The notes under the pieces: generated by a model | Seen by the model: the letters and a program-made list of their open reading frames with translations, nothing else | Told to the model about the DNA's origin: nothing | The model's database searches: none | Source of the DNA: Rahnella bonaserana | GTDB taxonomy: Bacteria > Pseudomonadota > Gammaproteobacteria > Enterobacterales > Enterobacteriaceae | Direction: 5' to 3' | Length of the DNA stretch: 64,000 nt | Assembly: GCF_019049675.1 (NCBI RefSeq) | Contig: NZ_JAFMOW010000048.1 | Span: 24,513 to 88,512, forward strand | In this document: piece by piece, positions 1 through 8,586 of the stretch | Position numbering within the stretch: the first letter of the stretch is position 1 | Layout: each line of letters opens with the position of its first letter | Program-made: the position numbers and the translations under genes

Positions 1-1343
1 CCACGCCGGATGAAATCACGGCGCTGTGCCGCGACGCCAACTACGACAATGCCTGCGTGGGCATTATCACCTGGCTGCACACCTTCTCTCCGGCAAAAAT
101 GTGGATTGCGGGATTAAGCATTTTGCATAAGCCTTTGTTGCAGTTCCACACGCAGTTCAACGCTGAGATTCCGTGGGATACCATGGACATGGACTTCATG
201 AACCTGAATCAGACCGCGCACGGCGGCCGCGAGTTTGGCTTCATCGGTGCCCGTATGCGCCAGCAACACACAGTGGTCGCGGGACACTGGCAGGACGGTG
301 AATCTCACCGCCGTATCGCCCGGTGGATGCGCGTCGCTGCCGCGAAAAATGAAAGTCAGCATCTGAAAGTGGCGCGTTTTGGCGACAACATGCGTGAAGT
401 GGCGGTGACAGAAGGCGACAAAGTGGCCGCGCAAATTCAGTTCGGCTACAGCATCAATGCTTACGGAATTGGCGATCTGGTCAGCGTTATCAACGAAGTC
501 AGCAAAGGCGACATCGACCAGCTGGTGGAAGAATACGAAGCGACTTATCGCCTGACTGACGCGGTAAAACTTAACGGCGAGCGTCGTGAAAATCTGCTGG
601 ATGCGGCGAAAATCGAACTGGGAATGACGCGTTTCCTGGAGCAAGGTAAATTCGGCGCGTTCACCACTAACTTTGAAGATTTGCACGGCATGAAACAGCT
701 GCCGGGACTGGCGGTACAGCGTCTGATGCAAAAAGGCTACGGCTTCGGCGGCGAAGGCGACTGGAAAACTGCGGCGCTGCTGCGCATCATGAAAGTGATG
801 GCCAGCGGGCTGAAAGGCGGCACGTCGTTCATGGAAGATTACACCTACCACTTCAAGCCGGGTAATGACCTGGTGGTCGGTTCGCACATGCTCGAAGTGT
901 GTCCGTCGATTGCCAAAGAAGAAAAACCGCTGCTCGATGCACAATATCTCGGCATAGGTGGCAAAGCTGATCCGGCGCGACTGATCTTCTCCACGCCGGC
1001 AGGCCCGGCGGTTAACGCCAGCGTTATCGACATGGGTGACCGTTTCCGTCTGCTGGTCAATCTGGTCGATACCGTCGAACAACCGCATCCGTTGCCAAAA
1101 CTGCCCGTTGCCCGCGCTATCTGGAAAGCCCAGCCGTCACTGGCGACAGCGGCAGAAGCCTGGATCCTCGGCGGCGGCGCCCACCATACCGTGTTCTCAC
1201 AGGCACTGGATATTGACGCGCTGCGGTTATATGCGGAGCTGAGTAATATTGAATTGCTGGTGATTGATAATGATACGACGCTGCCGGACTTCAAGAATCA
1301 GATCCGATGGAATGAAGTTTATTACAAACTTTGCAGTCGCTGA
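1..1343 (+). CDS. araA: L-arabinose isomerase, 5' end cut by window edge
   Basis: Converts L-arabinose to L-ribulose in the cytoplasm, the first step of arabinose catabolism. The reading frame is open from base 3 (T-P-D-E-I) and matches E. coli AraA from about residue 56 to its C-terminus, so roughly the first 55 residues lie outside the window. The four residues known to form the metal/active site in the family are present: Glu in GGEGDWK, Glu in SFMEDYT, His in VGSHMLE and His in GGAHHTV. The C-terminus ([12 protein letters not shown]) aligns with the family end, so the gene is complete at the 3' side. araB is expected upstream but is not visible. A GCCGC/GCGGC hairpin without a clear T-tract follows at 1357-1373. 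Assignment is very secure. Confidence 0.97.
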   Translation, partial: TPDEITALCRDANYDNACVGIITWLHTFSPAKMWIAGLSILHKPLLQFHTQFNAEIPWDTMDMDFMNLNQTAHGGREFGFIGARMRQQHTVVAGHWQDGESHRRIARWMRVAAAKNESQHLKVARFGDNMREVAVTEGDKVAAQIQFGYSINAYGIGDLVSVINEVSKGDIDQLVEEYEATYRLTDAVKLNGERRENLLDAAKIELGMTRFLEQGKFGAFTTNFEDLHGMKQLPGLAVQRLMQKGYGFGGEGDWKTAALLRIMKVMASGLKGGTSFMEDYTYHFKPGNDLVVGSHMLEVCPSIAKEEKPLLDAQYLGIGGKADPARLIFSTPAGPAVNASVIDMGDRFRLLVNLVDTVEQPHPLPKLPVARAIWKAQPSLATAAEAWILGGGAHHTVFSQALDIDALRLYAELSNIELLVIDNDTTLPDFKNQIRWNEVYYKLCSR

Positions 1344-1451
1344 TTTGCTTGCAGAAGGCCGCTGCAATGGCGGCTTACACTGCTAAAGCAGATCGAAAAC
1401 ATTTCGGTTTCTTACGTGCGGTGATCACTTAACGCGCTGCGCCGAAACCGC

Positions 1452-1482
1452 CCAAGAGGGAAAAGTGCTTTTTCCCTCTTGG
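1452..1482. repeat. Perfect 13-bp inverted repeat
   Basis: CCAAGAGGGAAAA and its exact reverse complement TTTTCCCTCTTGG are separated by five bases (GTGCT), giving a strong hairpin about 110 bp after the araA stop. Read rightward it lacks the downstream T-run of a classical terminator, although the A/T-rich arms next to the loop are unusual. It borders the repeat unit at 1522 and may be part of the same mosaic. Confidence 0.6.
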
Positions 1483-1521
1483 ATCTCCCTTCGCTTTTGC
1501 AACACGCGCTCCGCTCGCTGG

Positions 1522-1772
1522 CAATGTTTCAGGTACCGCAGCGACAGGCTGGAAATCTTGCCGCTGCGCGGTACCTTCGCTTCGGGATTGCAGCCTCAGG
1601 TCTGCAACCTCTCACTCAGCAAGCTTTCTGAAACGCCCGTACGATCTTAAATTCAAAGGAAGACTTTTTTTATCTTTTAGAACAGTGGATTGGCGTGATC
1701 AAAAATGGCACCGAATGAACGGTTCGAGACCCTAGGCTCGAAACCTGAAATTCGGGAATCGCGAAGCGATGA
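1522..1772 (+). repeat. Dispersed repeat family, module 1, copy A
   Basis: About 250 bp that recur, inverted, at 15415-15668 and, shortened, at 24432-24605. Shared blocks in order are ATGTTTCAG, CGACAGGCTGGAAATCTTGC, CGCTGCGCGGT, CAGCAAG-TTTCTGAA-CGCCC, GATCTTAAATTCAAA, GATTGGCG, a block around TGGCACCGAATGAA, and a terminal GGATCGCGAAGCGA-type block. It contains hairpin 1 (1588-1607, TTGCAG/CTGCAA arms) and hairpin 2 (1723-1742, TTCGAG/CTCGAA arms). No protein-coding sense is conserved between copies. Confidence 0.8.
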
Positions 1773-1824
1773 CATTTTGCGCCACTCATGATTGCTTCAG
1801 AACATGTCCTTCATACCCGCGACA

Positions 1825-1945
1825 GCGCGCAGTGAAAAAGCGCGGAGTCCAGAGGCCCGCGCGTTACCGGGTCACTGGTCGGTGTGGGCCGACGCCCACG
1901 GTTTTGACCTTAAGGCCAGTTTGAGTGGCACTCCAAGGTATTGTC
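1825..1945 (+). repeat. Dispersed repeat family, module 2, copy A
   Basis: Shares with 15682-15828 the opening GCGCGCAGT-AAAAA, a GTGGGC/GCCCAC hairpin (here 1884-1899), TTGACCTTAA followed by GCCAGTTT, a second hairpin with a GGC loop (1920-1936, arms TTTGAGT/ACTCCAA) and the closing CCAAGGT-TTGTC. Only one CCTTAA hexamer is present here, against five in the copy near 15.8 kb. Confidence 0.7.
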
Positions 1946-2012
1946 ATCCGTCCGTCACATTCCCCCTTTACGCTCACCCCACAAATAAATCCCAAAGAGG
2001 ATAGTACCAACC

Positions 2013-2762
2013 ATGATCATTCCAGCTCATACCGGCGGGAATGCGCCTGCGCGCATGTCTTCTCCCCCTGCCATCGCACTACATCAGGTGTCCCATTTCT
2101 TTGGGAGCAACCAGGTACTCAATCACGTCAATTTATCCGTGCCGGAAGGTACGATCCTCGCCCTGCTGGGCCCTTCGGGCTGCGGGAAAAGTACGCTGCT
2201 GAAAATGCTGGCGGGATTACTCCATCCTGCCTCGGGGCAGATCAGTTTCGATGGCGAAATCGTCGCCAGCGGGAAACTCAGCGTGCCACCGGAAAAACGT
2301 AATCTCGGGATGGCGTTCCAGGATTACGCCCTGTGGCCGCACATGAGCGTGCGCAAGAACGTCGCGTTTCCATTGCAGATGCGCGGGATCCGTGGCGCAG
2401 CTCAACTCGAGAAAGTGATGGCGGCGCTGGAACGCGTCGGGTTGGCGGATTTTGTCTCTCGCCGCCCTTCTGAGCTTTCCGGTGGTCAGCAGCAGCGCGT
2501 GGCGCTGGCACGGGCGATTGTCGCCGAGCCGCGCATTCTGCTGTTCGATGAGCCGCTGTCCAATCTTGACCGTGACCTGCGTGAAAGCCTGTGCGAAGAA
2601 ATGGCGACATTGTTACGCCAGCTGGGCACCACGGCGGTGTATGTCACCCACGATCAGCACGAAGCTCATGCACTCGCTCACCGCATCGCGCGCATGGAAA
2701 AAGGCGCCATCGCCAGCATTGACCAGACTGACCCTTCCGTTGTTTCTCCTTTTGTTGCTTAA
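2013..2762 (+). CDS. ABC transporter ATP-binding protein (Fe3+/phosphonate/spermidine import class)
   Basis: Cytoplasmic ATPase powering the importer formed with the next two genes. Walker A GPSGCGKST is at residues 53-61, the Q-loop region follows (MAFQDYALWPHMSV), the ABC signature LSGGQQQRVALARA starts at 155, Walker B ILLFDEP gives D179/E180, and the switch histidine is in YVTHDQHEA. At 249 residues it lacks the C-terminal TOBE extension usual in FbpC/PotA proteins. The chosen ATG has GAGGA about 13 bases upstream; an internal ATG at 2055 is an alternative. It ends 11 bases before the binding-protein gene, consistent with one operon. The substrate cannot be read from this subunit. Confidence 0.9.
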   Translation: MIIPAHTGGNAPARMSSPPAIALHQVSHFFGSNQVLNHVNLSVPEGTILALLGPSGCGKSTLLKMLAGLLHPASGQISFDGEIVASGKLSVPPEKRNLGMAFQDYALWPHMSVRKNVAFPLQMRGIRGAAQLEKVMAALERVGLADFVSRRPSELSGGQQQRVALARAIVAEPRILLFDEPLSNLDRDLRESLCEEMATLLRQLGTTAVYVTHDQHEAHALAHRIARMEKGAIASIDQTDPSVVSPFVA

Positions 2763-2773
2763 CCTTTGATGGA

Positions 2774-3781
2774 ATGAAAATGATAAACCGCACGCACAAC
2801 ACAAAGACAAAAACGTTTTCCCGTACCAGAACAGGCGTAATGACCGCAATGACACTTTCTCTCGCAATAGCAGCCGGCAATGCGCAGGCGCTGACGCTCT
2901 ACACCGCCGGGCCGGGTTCACTGGCAAAAAAACTGGCAGCAGGCTATGAAAAACAAACCGGCGTAAAAGTCGATGTTTTCCAGGCAACAACCGGCAAAGT
3001 AATGGCGCGGCTGGAAGCCGAGCAGGCTAATCCGCGCGCTGACGTCTTAATTTCAGCGTCCTGGGATACCGCAACCGACCTCGAACAACGCGGCTGGTTG
3101 CTGGAATATCAAAGCCCGAATGCAGAACAGGTTCCGCCACAATTCAAGACTCCGTATTACGTGGCACAGGGTATTTCTGCGCTGGGTATCGTATGGAACA
3201 CCAAAAGCGGCACCACTGAACCGAAAGACTGGGGCGATTTAGCCAAACCGGAATTCAAAGACAAAGTCACCACGCCGGACCCGTCACTTTCGGGCGCCTC
3301 TTTAGATTTGCTGATCGGGTTACAGAATGCCCATGCACAGCAGGCCTGGAAGCTGTTTGAAGATTTGAAAGCCAACGGCATGATCATCGCTGGCCCTAAC
3401 GCACAGGCGCTGACGCCGGTATTGCAGGGTGCCAAAGCCGCAGTATTTGGCGCAGTAGATTATGTGTCTTATGGCAGCGTGCAGGACGGTGAATCAGTCA
3501 AAGTGATTTTCCCGAGCAGCGGCACGGTCATTGCGCCGCGTCCAATGATGATCCTCAAATCCAGCCAGCAGCAGAAAGAAGCCAGGGCATTCATCGATTA
3601 CGCGCTGTCACCTGAAGGCCAGAAACTGGTCGCCGATGCGTGGCTGATGCCAGCACGTACCGGCATTGATGCCAAACGCCCATTGTTCAAATCACTGAAA
3701 TTACTTCCGGAAGCCTCACAGGCTTCAGCGTCCCGTAAAGACGTCCTCGACCGTTTTGCGAAGCTGTTCGGCCAGCAATAA
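2774..3781 (+). CDS. Periplasmic solute-binding protein of the ABC importer
   Basis: Captures the substrate in the periplasm for the adjacent permease and ATPase. The N-terminus is basic, then a hydrophobic core (TAMTLSLAIAAG), with likely Sec cleavage after NAQA. The mature start LTLYTAGPGSLAKKL and the block ADVLISASWDTA are typical of the FbpA/PhnS/AfuA cluster of type II binding proteins. The YY pair that binds ferric iron in FbpA is not obvious (the region reads AVDYVSYG), so a ferric role is unproven and an organophosphonate or similar anion is equally possible. GGA at 2771-2773 is better spaced for the in-frame ATG at 2780, so the true protein may be two residues shorter. Confidence 0.85.
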   Translation: MKMINRTHNTKTKTFSRTRTGVMTAMTLSLAIAAGNAQALTLYTAGPGSLAKKLAAGYEKQTGVKVDVFQATTGKVMARLEAEQANPRADVLISASWDTATDLEQRGWLLEYQSPNAEQVPPQFKTPYYVAQGISALGIVWNTKSGTTEPKDWGDLAKPEFKDKVTTPDPSLSGASLDLLIGLQNAHAQQAWKLFEDLKANGMIIAGPNAQALTPVLQGAKAAVFGAVDYVSYGSVQDGESVKVIFPSSGTVIAPRPMMILKSSQQQKEARAFIDYALSPEGQKLVADAWLMPARTGIDAKRPLFKSLKLLPEASQASASRKDVLDRFAKLFGQQ

Positions 3782-3830
3782 TCCCTTCACGGGCTGTTTG
3801 ATAAAGCAGCCCGCTTCTGAGATTTGATCA

Positions 3831-5489
3831 ATGAATAGAAACGCTTTTTTACCGGGCGTGACAGGCATTGCGCTGCTGGTCCTGGTCGCCGTGCCGGTGG
3901 CATTTGTGGTTTTGCAGGCGGTTTTTCCGCATCTGGATACCGGCAGTTATTCGGCCCCCTTCAGCGCATTTACCCGCGTTTTTGCCGAACCTTCGTTGCA
4001 GGAACTCTTTGCCACAACGCTGAAAGTCGGACTGGGTGTGGCATTATGCAGCGCCCTGATCGGTGTGCCTCTGGGCGCACTGCGCGGATTATTTGCCCTG
4101 CCCGGCGCCGCTCTGTGGGATGTGGTCTTTCTGATCCCCTTTTTAATACCGCCTTATATCGCAGCGCTGTCGTGGATGCTGGCACTGCAAACCCACGGTT
4201 ACGTTCAGCAGTTGCTGCCATGGCTGCATCTGAATAATTTCCTGTTTTCACTGCCGGGTATGGTGGCCGTGATGACGCTCAACGTTTTTCCTGTGGTCTA
4301 TTTTGCCGTCTCACGCAGCATGGCCGCCAGCGGCAGCCGTCTGGCGGATGTGGCACGTATTCATGGCGCGGGCCCGTGGCGGGCATTTATCCGCATCACC
4401 TTGCCGATGGCTTTACCGGCCATTGCCTCCAGCCTGCTGCTGGCATTTACCCTGTCGATAGAAGAATACGGCGTGCCCGGCGCATTGGGTTCGCGAAGCG
4501 GCATTCTGATGCTGACAACCGGTATCGAACAGCGTCTTGCCGACTGGCCGATTGATATGCCGGGTGCTGCGGTACTTTCCCTGCTGCTGGTGGCTATCGC
4601 ACTTTGTGCGTACAGCGTACAACGCGCCGTGCTGGCCGGTAAAAATGTCGAGAGCATGACCGGTAAACCGGCCGATGTGACACAAAAATCACTGGCAGTC
4701 TGGACGCTGCCGGTGTTGGTTTTATTCACTCTCGTGGCGCTGATTGCCGTTGCACTGCCGATTGTCTCCACGCTGGTGACGGCATTTTCCGGCACGCTTT
4801 CCGGCGGACTGTCGCTTTCCAATTTGACAATACGGCACTTTGGCAATCTGTTTGACGCGCATGGCGATGCAATCGGTGCGCTGTCGACCAGTCTGAGTCT
4901 GGCGCTTGGCACGGCGCTGATTGCCGGTGCAACCGGGTTTCTGGCTTCATGGCTGGTGGTGGCACGCAAAATTCGCGGGGCGGCGCTAATTGACGGACTT
5001 TCACTTTTTCCGGCCGCGCTGCCGGGCATTGTGGTGGGTGTCGGGCTGATCCTGGCGTGGAACCGCAGTTTCTGGCCGGTCACGCCGTATAACACCTGGG
5101 GGATCCTGCTGCTGTCGTATTGCTGTTTGCTGCTGCCTTACCCGGTGCGTTACGTCAGCGCGGCGTTAAAACAGATTGGCGGCAATCTTGATGCAGCAGC
5201 ACGGGTACACGGCGCGACTGCCGCGCAGGCATTGCGGATGATCCTGCTGCCGCTGGTATTGCCGAGTTTGCTGGCGTCAATGATGATGGTGTTTGCGGTA
5301 GCATCGCGTGAACTGGTGACATCGTTGTTGCTGTCACCGGCGGGCGTGCAGACCGTGTCGGTCTATGTCTGGAGGCAGTTTGAACAGGGCTCGGTGGGCG
5401 ACGGGATGGCGATGGCATCTGTTGCGGTGCTGCTGAGCCTGACACTGATGTTAATCGCATTCAGGCTTCAGCAGCGTCAGACGTCTTAA
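3831..5489 (+). CDS. ABC transporter permease, duplicated FbpB-type
   Basis: Inner-membrane channel of the importer, 552 residues with about 12 hydrophobic segments. It is built as two fused permease halves, each with an EAA-like loop that docks on the ATPase: one starting HGAGPWRAFIRITLP near residue 178 and one starting HGATAAQALRMILLP near residue 460. A fused double permease is characteristic of the ferric and 2-aminoethylphosphonate import families. It follows the binding protein by 49 bases. Its stop codon overlaps the stop of the convergent exporter gene, so there is no room for a terminator between them. Confidence 0.9.
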   Translation: MNRNAFLPGVTGIALLVLVAVPVAFVVLQAVFPHLDTGSYSAPFSAFTRVFAEPSLQELFATTLKVGLGVALCSALIGVPLGALRGLFALPGAALWDVVFLIPFLIPPYIAALSWMLALQTHGYVQQLLPWLHLNNFLFSLPGMVAVMTLNVFPVVYFAVSRSMAASGSRLADVARIHGAGPWRAFIRITLPMALPAIASSLLLAFTLSIEEYGVPGALGSRSGILMLTTGIEQRLADWPIDMPGAAVLSLLLVAIALCAYSVQRAVLAGKNVESMTGKPADVTQKSLAVWTLPVLVLFTLVALIAVALPIVSTLVTAFSGTLSGGLSLSNLTIRHFGNLFDAHGDAIGALSTSLSLALGTALIAGATGFLASWLVVARKIRGAALIDGLSLFPAALPGIVVGVGLILAWNRSFWPVTPYNTWGILLLSYCCLLLPYPVRYVSAALKQIGGNLDAAARVHGATAAQALRMILLPLVLPSLLASMMMVFAVASRELVTSLLLSPAGVQTVSVYVWRQFEQGSVGDGMAMASVAVLLSLTLMLIAFRLQQRQTS

Positions 5490-6982
5490 CTTTCCCGCTG
5501 CGCTTCAGGGTGCGGGCGGTCGCCGGACGGGATAAGCAAACCGGCGGCGACCGCCAGCACTGAAATCACCGCAGATACCACAAACACCCAGTGCAGCGAC
5601 GCGGCAACGCTATCGGTCAGCATATTCAGCTGCCCTGTGTCCATCGCGCTGCGTGTGGCTTTTTCCATCAGCTGCTGAACCGGATCGTTCACCTGCGGCA
5701 GCCGGTATTCCAGATTAAGATTCAGCGTAGCGCCCAATACCGCCGTCCCGATGGCCGAACCGAGCATACGCGTGAACAGTGTCGAAGCGGTAGCAATGCC
5801 GCGGATGGCCGGTTCTGCACTGTTTTGCACCGAGACGATAAATGTGGTGTTGGACAACCCCATGCCTGCGCCGATAGAAAACGCCGCCAGACGCGCCATC
5901 CACAATCCCGAGGACGGTGAAAGCAGTAACAGCGCCAGACTTCCGCCCACCAGCAGCAATGCGCCTGTCACGGCCGTTGCCCGATAAGACGTTGCCTGCA
6001 TCATGCGGCTGCTGAACATACTCGCCAGTGGCCAGCCGATGGACATCAGCGCCAGTGTAGTTCCCGCCTCTAAGGGCGTGCCGCCCAGTACGCCCTGAAC
6101 GTAAGTCGGCAGGAATGCGCTGATCCCCATCATGGTCGCACCGATAATCAGACCACCGACATTACCGGCAATAATCACTTTGCTGTCCCACAGCGCCAGG
6201 GGGAACAGCGGTTCCGGTGTTTTACGCTCCTGACGCACTAGTAACCCGGCGTTGATAACAGCAAACGCCAGCAACGCCAGCGCCCAGTAGCCCAGCGCTT
6301 CAGCCTGTAACAGCGCCAGTAATAAAGCAGCAACGGCGAGTGTGAGATAAGCGGTCCCGGCCAGATCCAGCTGATGCGGTTTACGCTGACCGTCCGGCGG
6401 CAGGTATTTGATAAGTATCGCCATCGCCACCAAACCGATTGGCACGTTCACCCAAAACACCACCGCCCAGGGGAAATGGGAAACAATAAACGCCCCCATC
6501 AGCGGCCCGACAATCGCCGAAACACCCCATACGCTGGACAAATACCCCTGCGCTTTCGCCCTTTCCTGCGGACCGTAGACATTGGCGATCAGGGTCGTGG
6601 CAATCGGCGTGATGGCACCCGCGCCCAGCCCCTGCAACGCACGAAAACCAATCATCCAGCCCAGCGACGGCGCGAAGCCGCAAAGGACAGAACCTATTAG
6701 AAACAAGGTGGTGCCGATGAAAAACATTTTCCGGCAGCCGTATAAATCCGCCAGCCGCCCGTAAATGGGCACAGTAATGGCCTGTGTCAGAAGATAGACG
6801 GCGAATACCCAGCCAAGCAGTGAAAAGCCGCCGAGGTCGCCGATGATAGTGGGCATCGCAGTCGCGACAATCGTCACTTCCACGGCTGCCATAAACATCG
6901 ACAACATACAGGCAGTCAGGATCAGCGGACGATGAGAGGTTTTGACAACAGATTTGTTTACAGCAGGATGATTGACGGCCAT
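5486..6982 (-). CDS. MFS drug exporter, DHA2 (14-TM, EmrB/QacA-like) family
   Basis: Proton-driven efflux pump of the inner membrane. About 14 hydrophobic segments are visible, with the MFS motif A (GRLADLYGCRKMF) after TM2, the acidic residue in TM1 (AVEVTIVATAMPTI, a DHA2 hallmark) and a motif C-like VSAIVGPLMGAF in TM5. The start at 6982 (MAVNHPAV) is preferred because AGGGA lies just upstream; the frame is open to 7027. No membrane-fusion partner (EmrA-type) lies beside it, so it may work alone. Substrate unknown. It is convergent with the ABC permease. Confidence 0.88.
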   Translation of the reverse strand: MAVNHPAVNKSVVKTSHRPLILTACMLSMFMAAVEVTIVATAMPTIIGDLGGFSLLGWVFAVYLLTQAITVPIYGRLADLYGCRKMFFIGTTLFLIGSVLCGFAPSLGWMIGFRALQGLGAGAITPIATTLIANVYGPQERAKAQGYLSSVWGVSAIVGPLMGAFIVSHFPWAVVFWVNVPIGLVAMAILIKYLPPDGQRKPHQLDLAGTAYLTLAVAALLLALLQAEALGYWALALLAFAVINAGLLVRQERKTPEPLFPLALWDSKVIIAGNVGGLIIGATMMGISAFLPTYVQGVLGGTPLEAGTTLALMSIGWPLASMFSSRMMQATSYRATAVTGALLLVGGSLALLLLSPSSGLWMARLAAFSIGAGMGLSNTTFIVSVQNSAEPAIRGIATASTLFTRMLGSAIGTAVLGATLNLNLEYRLPQVNDPVQQLMEKATRSAMDTGQLNMLTDSVAASLHWVFVVSAVISVLAVAAGLLIPSGDRPHPEAQRES

Positions 6983-7147
6983 GTTCCCTGTTTTCTTAAA
7001 CTTGTTTTGATAAGCGCACTCAGGCAAATATTCTTCATTATAGACAAAAAAAGCGCTGAGTTTGCACTCATCGCTTGCTAGTGACAGAATGGTTGTGACA
7101 ACGTCACCTTTAAGCCCCGTTTATACAGGATGTTCTAAAAAAACGGG

Positions 7148-7651
7148 CTATACGTCGTCTGGCCGGAATAGATGGATGGGCAATGTGAGGCGCACAGGGG
7201 CTAATAAGTTTGAAAAAGCCAGTGATCTGGAGGGTGCAAAATGACCACTACCATTGGTCCAGCGAGTCAGTCGCCCGGCATTAAAAACAAGTTCCCCGGC
7301 GAAATACACTCCGCGTTCCCTTTCTATTACTTCTCCCCTTCTGGTCGTTTCAGAGTAACCCGTGAGAGAAGTATGTCCATGGACATTTTGATAGTCTGCC
7401 TTGCCGCAAATAACAGCCCCCGGAGCATCATCCATAACAGCAAACACCCAGCCACCTCCATTTGGGACAAGGGTGCGCTGAGGATTCGTTATGTTCACAA
7501 GTTTGTAATTTCCCGACTCCAGACGGATAACTTCATAAACATATAACGGATTAGCGAGTTCCTGATCGACACATTTAGGCGCGATGACTTTCATCATTTT
7601 GCGTTTAATCAACATTCTATTCAATTTTGTATATTGCTGGCTGTTCAACAT
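7148..7651 (-). CDS. Hypothetical protein, 167 aa
   Basis: I do not recognise this protein. The start is well supported: AAGGA lies nine bases before the ATG on the minus strand. The N-terminus is lysine/arginine-rich (MLIKRKMMK), there is no signal peptide or membrane segment, and the C-terminal third has a sharply patterned stretch (TRWTNGSGHFAPS followed by SNLL and LPIHLF) that resembles C-terminal domains of some secreted or polymorphic-toxin-associated proteins. That resemblance is an impression only. It stands alone between an exporter and bioD2, in locally AT-richer sequence, which suggests an accessory gene. Confidence 0.6.
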   Translation of the reverse strand: MLNSQQYTKLNRMLIKRKMMKVIAPKCVDQELANPLYVYEVIRLESGNYKLVNITNPQRTLVPNGGGWVFAVMDDAPGAVICGKADYQNVHGHTSLTGYSETTRRGEVIERERGVYFAGELVFNAGRLTRWTNGSGHFAPSRSLAFSNLLAPVRLTLPIHLFRPDDV

Positions 7652-7684
7652 TCGCTTACGTCCTTATACATTGAATAAAAGTTG

Positions 7685-8377
7685 TCACTCACATGTCTTA
7701 GCCATCGTCCTCATATCGAAGCTTGACAGGTTAATAAACTTCGCCATATCGCGGCTTTCCGCACGCGGCAGATAAGGTATTTCGCCCAGCAGAGGCGCAG
7801 AAATATTGGCGCTGATGGCCTCTATCGTTTCCTGATAATGCGCGAGGCACGGATTAATGCGGTTCGCGACCCAGCCAATCAAAGGTAAACCATCAGCAAT
7901 AATTGCCTGTGCCGTTAATAACGCATGACTGACGCAGCCTTCCTGAATACCGACCACTAATACCACCGGCATATTTTGCTGGCGTACCCAGTCAGAATAA
8001 TAAAGATGCGGAGTAATCAATGTTCTCCAGCCATCACATCCTTCAACAACCACTGAATCTGCCTCTTCACGCATGAAATTAAGGCCATTGGTCATTATTT
8101 CAAAAACATTCTCGGGGATCTGGCTGGCATAAATATCTTCATCGGCCAATGCCAGAGGGGTTATTTTATTAAAAGGATAAGAAATAGAAGATGACTGCTG
8201 GAGAGTTACCGCATCTTTATTTCGAACCCCGTCGGCCAACTCCTGGCTGCCTGTTGCAATAGGTTTATAGCCTAAAACGCAGCGGTCCTGCGCGGCTAAG
8301 GCCTGCAGCAAGGCGCGTGTGACAATGGTTTTACCTACACGGGCATCCGTACCCGTGACGAAAAAGTGCGTTAACAT
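7685..8377 (-). CDS. bioD2: ATP-dependent dethiobiotin synthetase paralogue (BioD2/YnfK)
   Basis: Predicted to close the ureido ring of dethiobiotin from 7,8-diaminopelargonate, CO2 and ATP, or a related reaction. The start at 8377 gives MLTHFFVTGTDARVGKT, with the P-loop TGTDARVGKT near the N-terminus as in the BioD fold. The blocks GYKPIATGS, VVEGCDGWR, GIQEGCVSHALLTAQAI and GWVANRINP match E. coli YnfK rather than the biotin-operon BioD. The frame stays open a further 50 codons upstream, but that extension has no family match. The gene follows mlc on the same strand, an order like that of E. coli mlc and ynfK. Confidence 0.92.
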   Translation of the reverse strand: MLTHFFVTGTDARVGKTIVTRALLQALAAQDRCVLGYKPIATGSQELADGVRNKDAVTLQQSSSISYPFNKITPLALADEDIYASQIPENVFEIMTNGLNFMREEADSVVVEGCDGWRTLITPHLYYSDWVRQQNMPVVLVVGIQEGCVSHALLTAQAIIADGLPLIGWVANRINPCLAHYQETIEAISANISAPLLGEIPYLPRAESRDMAKFINLSSFDMRTMAKTCE

Positions 8378-8586
8378 GGAATTCAGGCTCCGGGATCTCT
8401 CCGTCTTATTGAAAGATAGTCTCCGGTAAGAAAACATCGCAGGAGACAAAGTATCGACAGAAAGTCTAGGCGATGAGAGATGAGAGCGGTTTGCGTTAGC
8501 GCAATGTTTTGTCGACTCGGTGAGCAAAAATGACGGAAGGCTTATAGCTATTTTATTAAGATAAGCAGCCTAACGTTATATAAAAC

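Larger units (their letters stand above)
1344..2012. other. Gene-free region made of hairpins and repeat modules
   Basis: No credible coding region lies between araA and the ABC transporter. The 669 bp hold a perfect 13-bp inverted repeat (1452-1482), a repeat unit (1522-1772) shared with 15415-15668 and 24432-24605, and a second module (1825-1945) shared with 15682-15828. The promoter of the ABC operon should lie in the last 70 bp. A GAGGA ribosome-binding motif sits at about 1995-1999, some 13 bases before the annotated start. Confidence 0.7.

Noticed and set aside
114..1088. 324-codon open frame on the minus strand opposite araA
   Set aside because: It is a shadow of the high-GC third positions of araA; the product has no family features and araA is certain.
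1465..2302. Short plus-strand frames across the araA-ABC transporter gap
   Set aside because: They run through repeat module 1 and module 2; the equivalent frames are not conserved in the other copies.
2774..3781. Calling the ABC binding protein ferric-iron specific (FbpA)
   Set aside because: The adjacent Tyr pair used for iron in FbpA is not evident, and no Fur box lies upstream.
7241..7546. 101-codon plus-strand frame opposite the 167-aa unknown gene
   Set aside because: The minus-strand frame has the better ribosome-binding site and composition; the plus-strand one lacks both.
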